A stretch of 64,000 nucleotides of DNA from Cryptomeria japonica (lineage: Eukaryota > Streptophyta > Pinopsida > Cupressales > Cupressaceae), in NCBI RefSeq assembly GCF_030272615.1, contig NC_081412.1, forward strand, positions 666,296,352 through 666,360,351, given 5' to 3'. The notes under the pieces are model-generated. The model was not told the origin of the DNA, ran no database searches, and saw only the letters and a program-made list of their open reading frames with translations. The first letter of the stretch is position 1. The number at the start of each line of letters is the position of its first letter. The position numbers and the translations under genes were made by a program. Positions 63,041 to 64,000 of the stretch are shown in pieces.

Positions 63041-64000
63041 CAATTAGTATTATATCTTGAAGTGTAGAAATTAGGAAGATAAAAGATATTAATTAGGAAA
63101 CTTCATGATAAATCTTGAGTTATCATTTCCTAATTAATCATGCAATACTTAGACTTTTCTAAAAAATGTCTAAAAATCAAACCTTGAACAAGGGTGTTAA
63201 GATGATTTTGCCATACCTCCTCTTGAGTATTAAACTCTAAGAAATGATGTAAAAAAAAAAAAAGATTTCGCTAGGCAAAGTGTAGATCAAAGCCTTCTCT
63301 TGAACAAATTGCGCCTCCTCTAGCTTGGAAAAGAATAAACTCCACTAGCCTCTTCAAAAATCTGGAAATTCGCCTTCAAATACCTTCAAAAAATCTAGAA
63401 ATTATCCTCCAATCTAGCAAGAAATTCGCCTCTCCAATAGCCTTCAAGATGAATTTTGCCCTCCTTAGTCGCCACAACTAGTAGAAATTCGCTGCACTCT
63501 AGCTAGATTTCGCACCTTCAATTAGCTCTCCAAATTCACACTTGAAAGGATGATTGAATGATTCGAATTGTGAAAAAACACCTCCAATATATAGAGCGCT
63601 CACCTTCCACTTACCCATGAGGCCGACCTAGCAATAAAAGGTGAAATAATAAATAAAACCTCAAAAGGAGTAGGCCGACTTGTCAAATAAAAGCAAAATA
63701 ATGCCTTGTGCACTCCACATTTAATTTTAATTTAATAAAAATTAATTTTAAATGCCTCCAAGGGAATTTTTATTAATTTCAAGGCTTAAAAATTAATTTA
63801 TTAAATTAAAAATGCCTTAATTTAATGCGAATTTGATTCAATATCTCCAAAGGCCTCAAAATTAAAATATCAACGCTCAAATGATGTGAAAATGAAGGAC
63901 ATCACCAATTTCGCCCTGGACCCTTGGTGAGGGACAGGAGCGACTTTTCACTTTTGCTCTCAATCCTTCATCCTTTTATTTGTTGATTCTCGTTGTGGGG
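63041..64000 (-). repeat. Third LTR-type repeat, cut by the window end
   Basis: It has a minus-strand TATA-like word (gctctatatattgg) near 63577-63592 and AT-rich inverted blocks near 63720-63820. No gene is visible. Confidence 0.35.

Overview
The window looks like intergenic and intronic DNA from a large plant genome. A gymnosperm (conifer) fits best. The reasons are wall-to-wall nested LTR retrotransposons, plant mobile domain (PMD) ORFs, decayed PPR motifs, a Raf/ILK-type plant kinase with plant-style introns, and very low gene density. The species cannot be named from sequence alone. Almost every old coding frame is broken by stop codons, most of which can be explained by C-to-T or G-to-A changes at sites that plants methylate.

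Layout. 1-15694: three adjacent copies of a large foldback-like repeat. Its arms consist of an L module (promoter-like, TATA box) and an A module (containing a 66-bp minisatellite), arranged in inverted orientation around a core C. The third copy is split by a solo LTR (10775-15153, 5-bp target duplication CTTTC), which itself carries a 2.6-kb insertion. 15695-17400: no recognisable gene. 17400-19700: a decayed PPR gene on the minus strand. 19763-19972: a repeated perfect hairpin. 20580-21010: a compound TG/CA/TA microsatellite. 22142-23560: a broken transposase-like gene (+), facing a spliced, broken gene of unknown function (-, 23577-25220).

28602-44772: a complete 16.2-kb Ty3/gypsy element of Tat-lineage type on the minus strand. 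It has near-identical LTRs, target duplication GTTAT, a PBS and a polypurine tract. gag-pol lies in one frame with seven internal stops, and an antisense PMD ORF lies downstream of pol. It sits inside the RNase H region of an older element of the same type on the plus strand (28335-28601 plus 44773-52421), which also has a decayed antisense PMD ORF and a 3' LTR.

52860-54200: a copia RT/RNase H remnant. 54789-57753: the last five recognisable exons of a Raf-like/ILK-like protein kinase on the minus strand. 58250-64000: more LTR-type repeats, including a solo LTR (58994-60065, target duplication ACTTT) nested in a related ACCGGT-rich repeat.

The most interesting points are these. (1) The large Tat-like element has young LTRs but a mutated RT catalytic motif, a mutated integrase glutamate and many stops, which suggests it was mobilised in trans. 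(2) The same GCGTCTGTGT motif family lies upstream of both gag and the antisense PMD ORF. (3) The foldback arms carry satellite DNA and outward-facing promoter-like segments.
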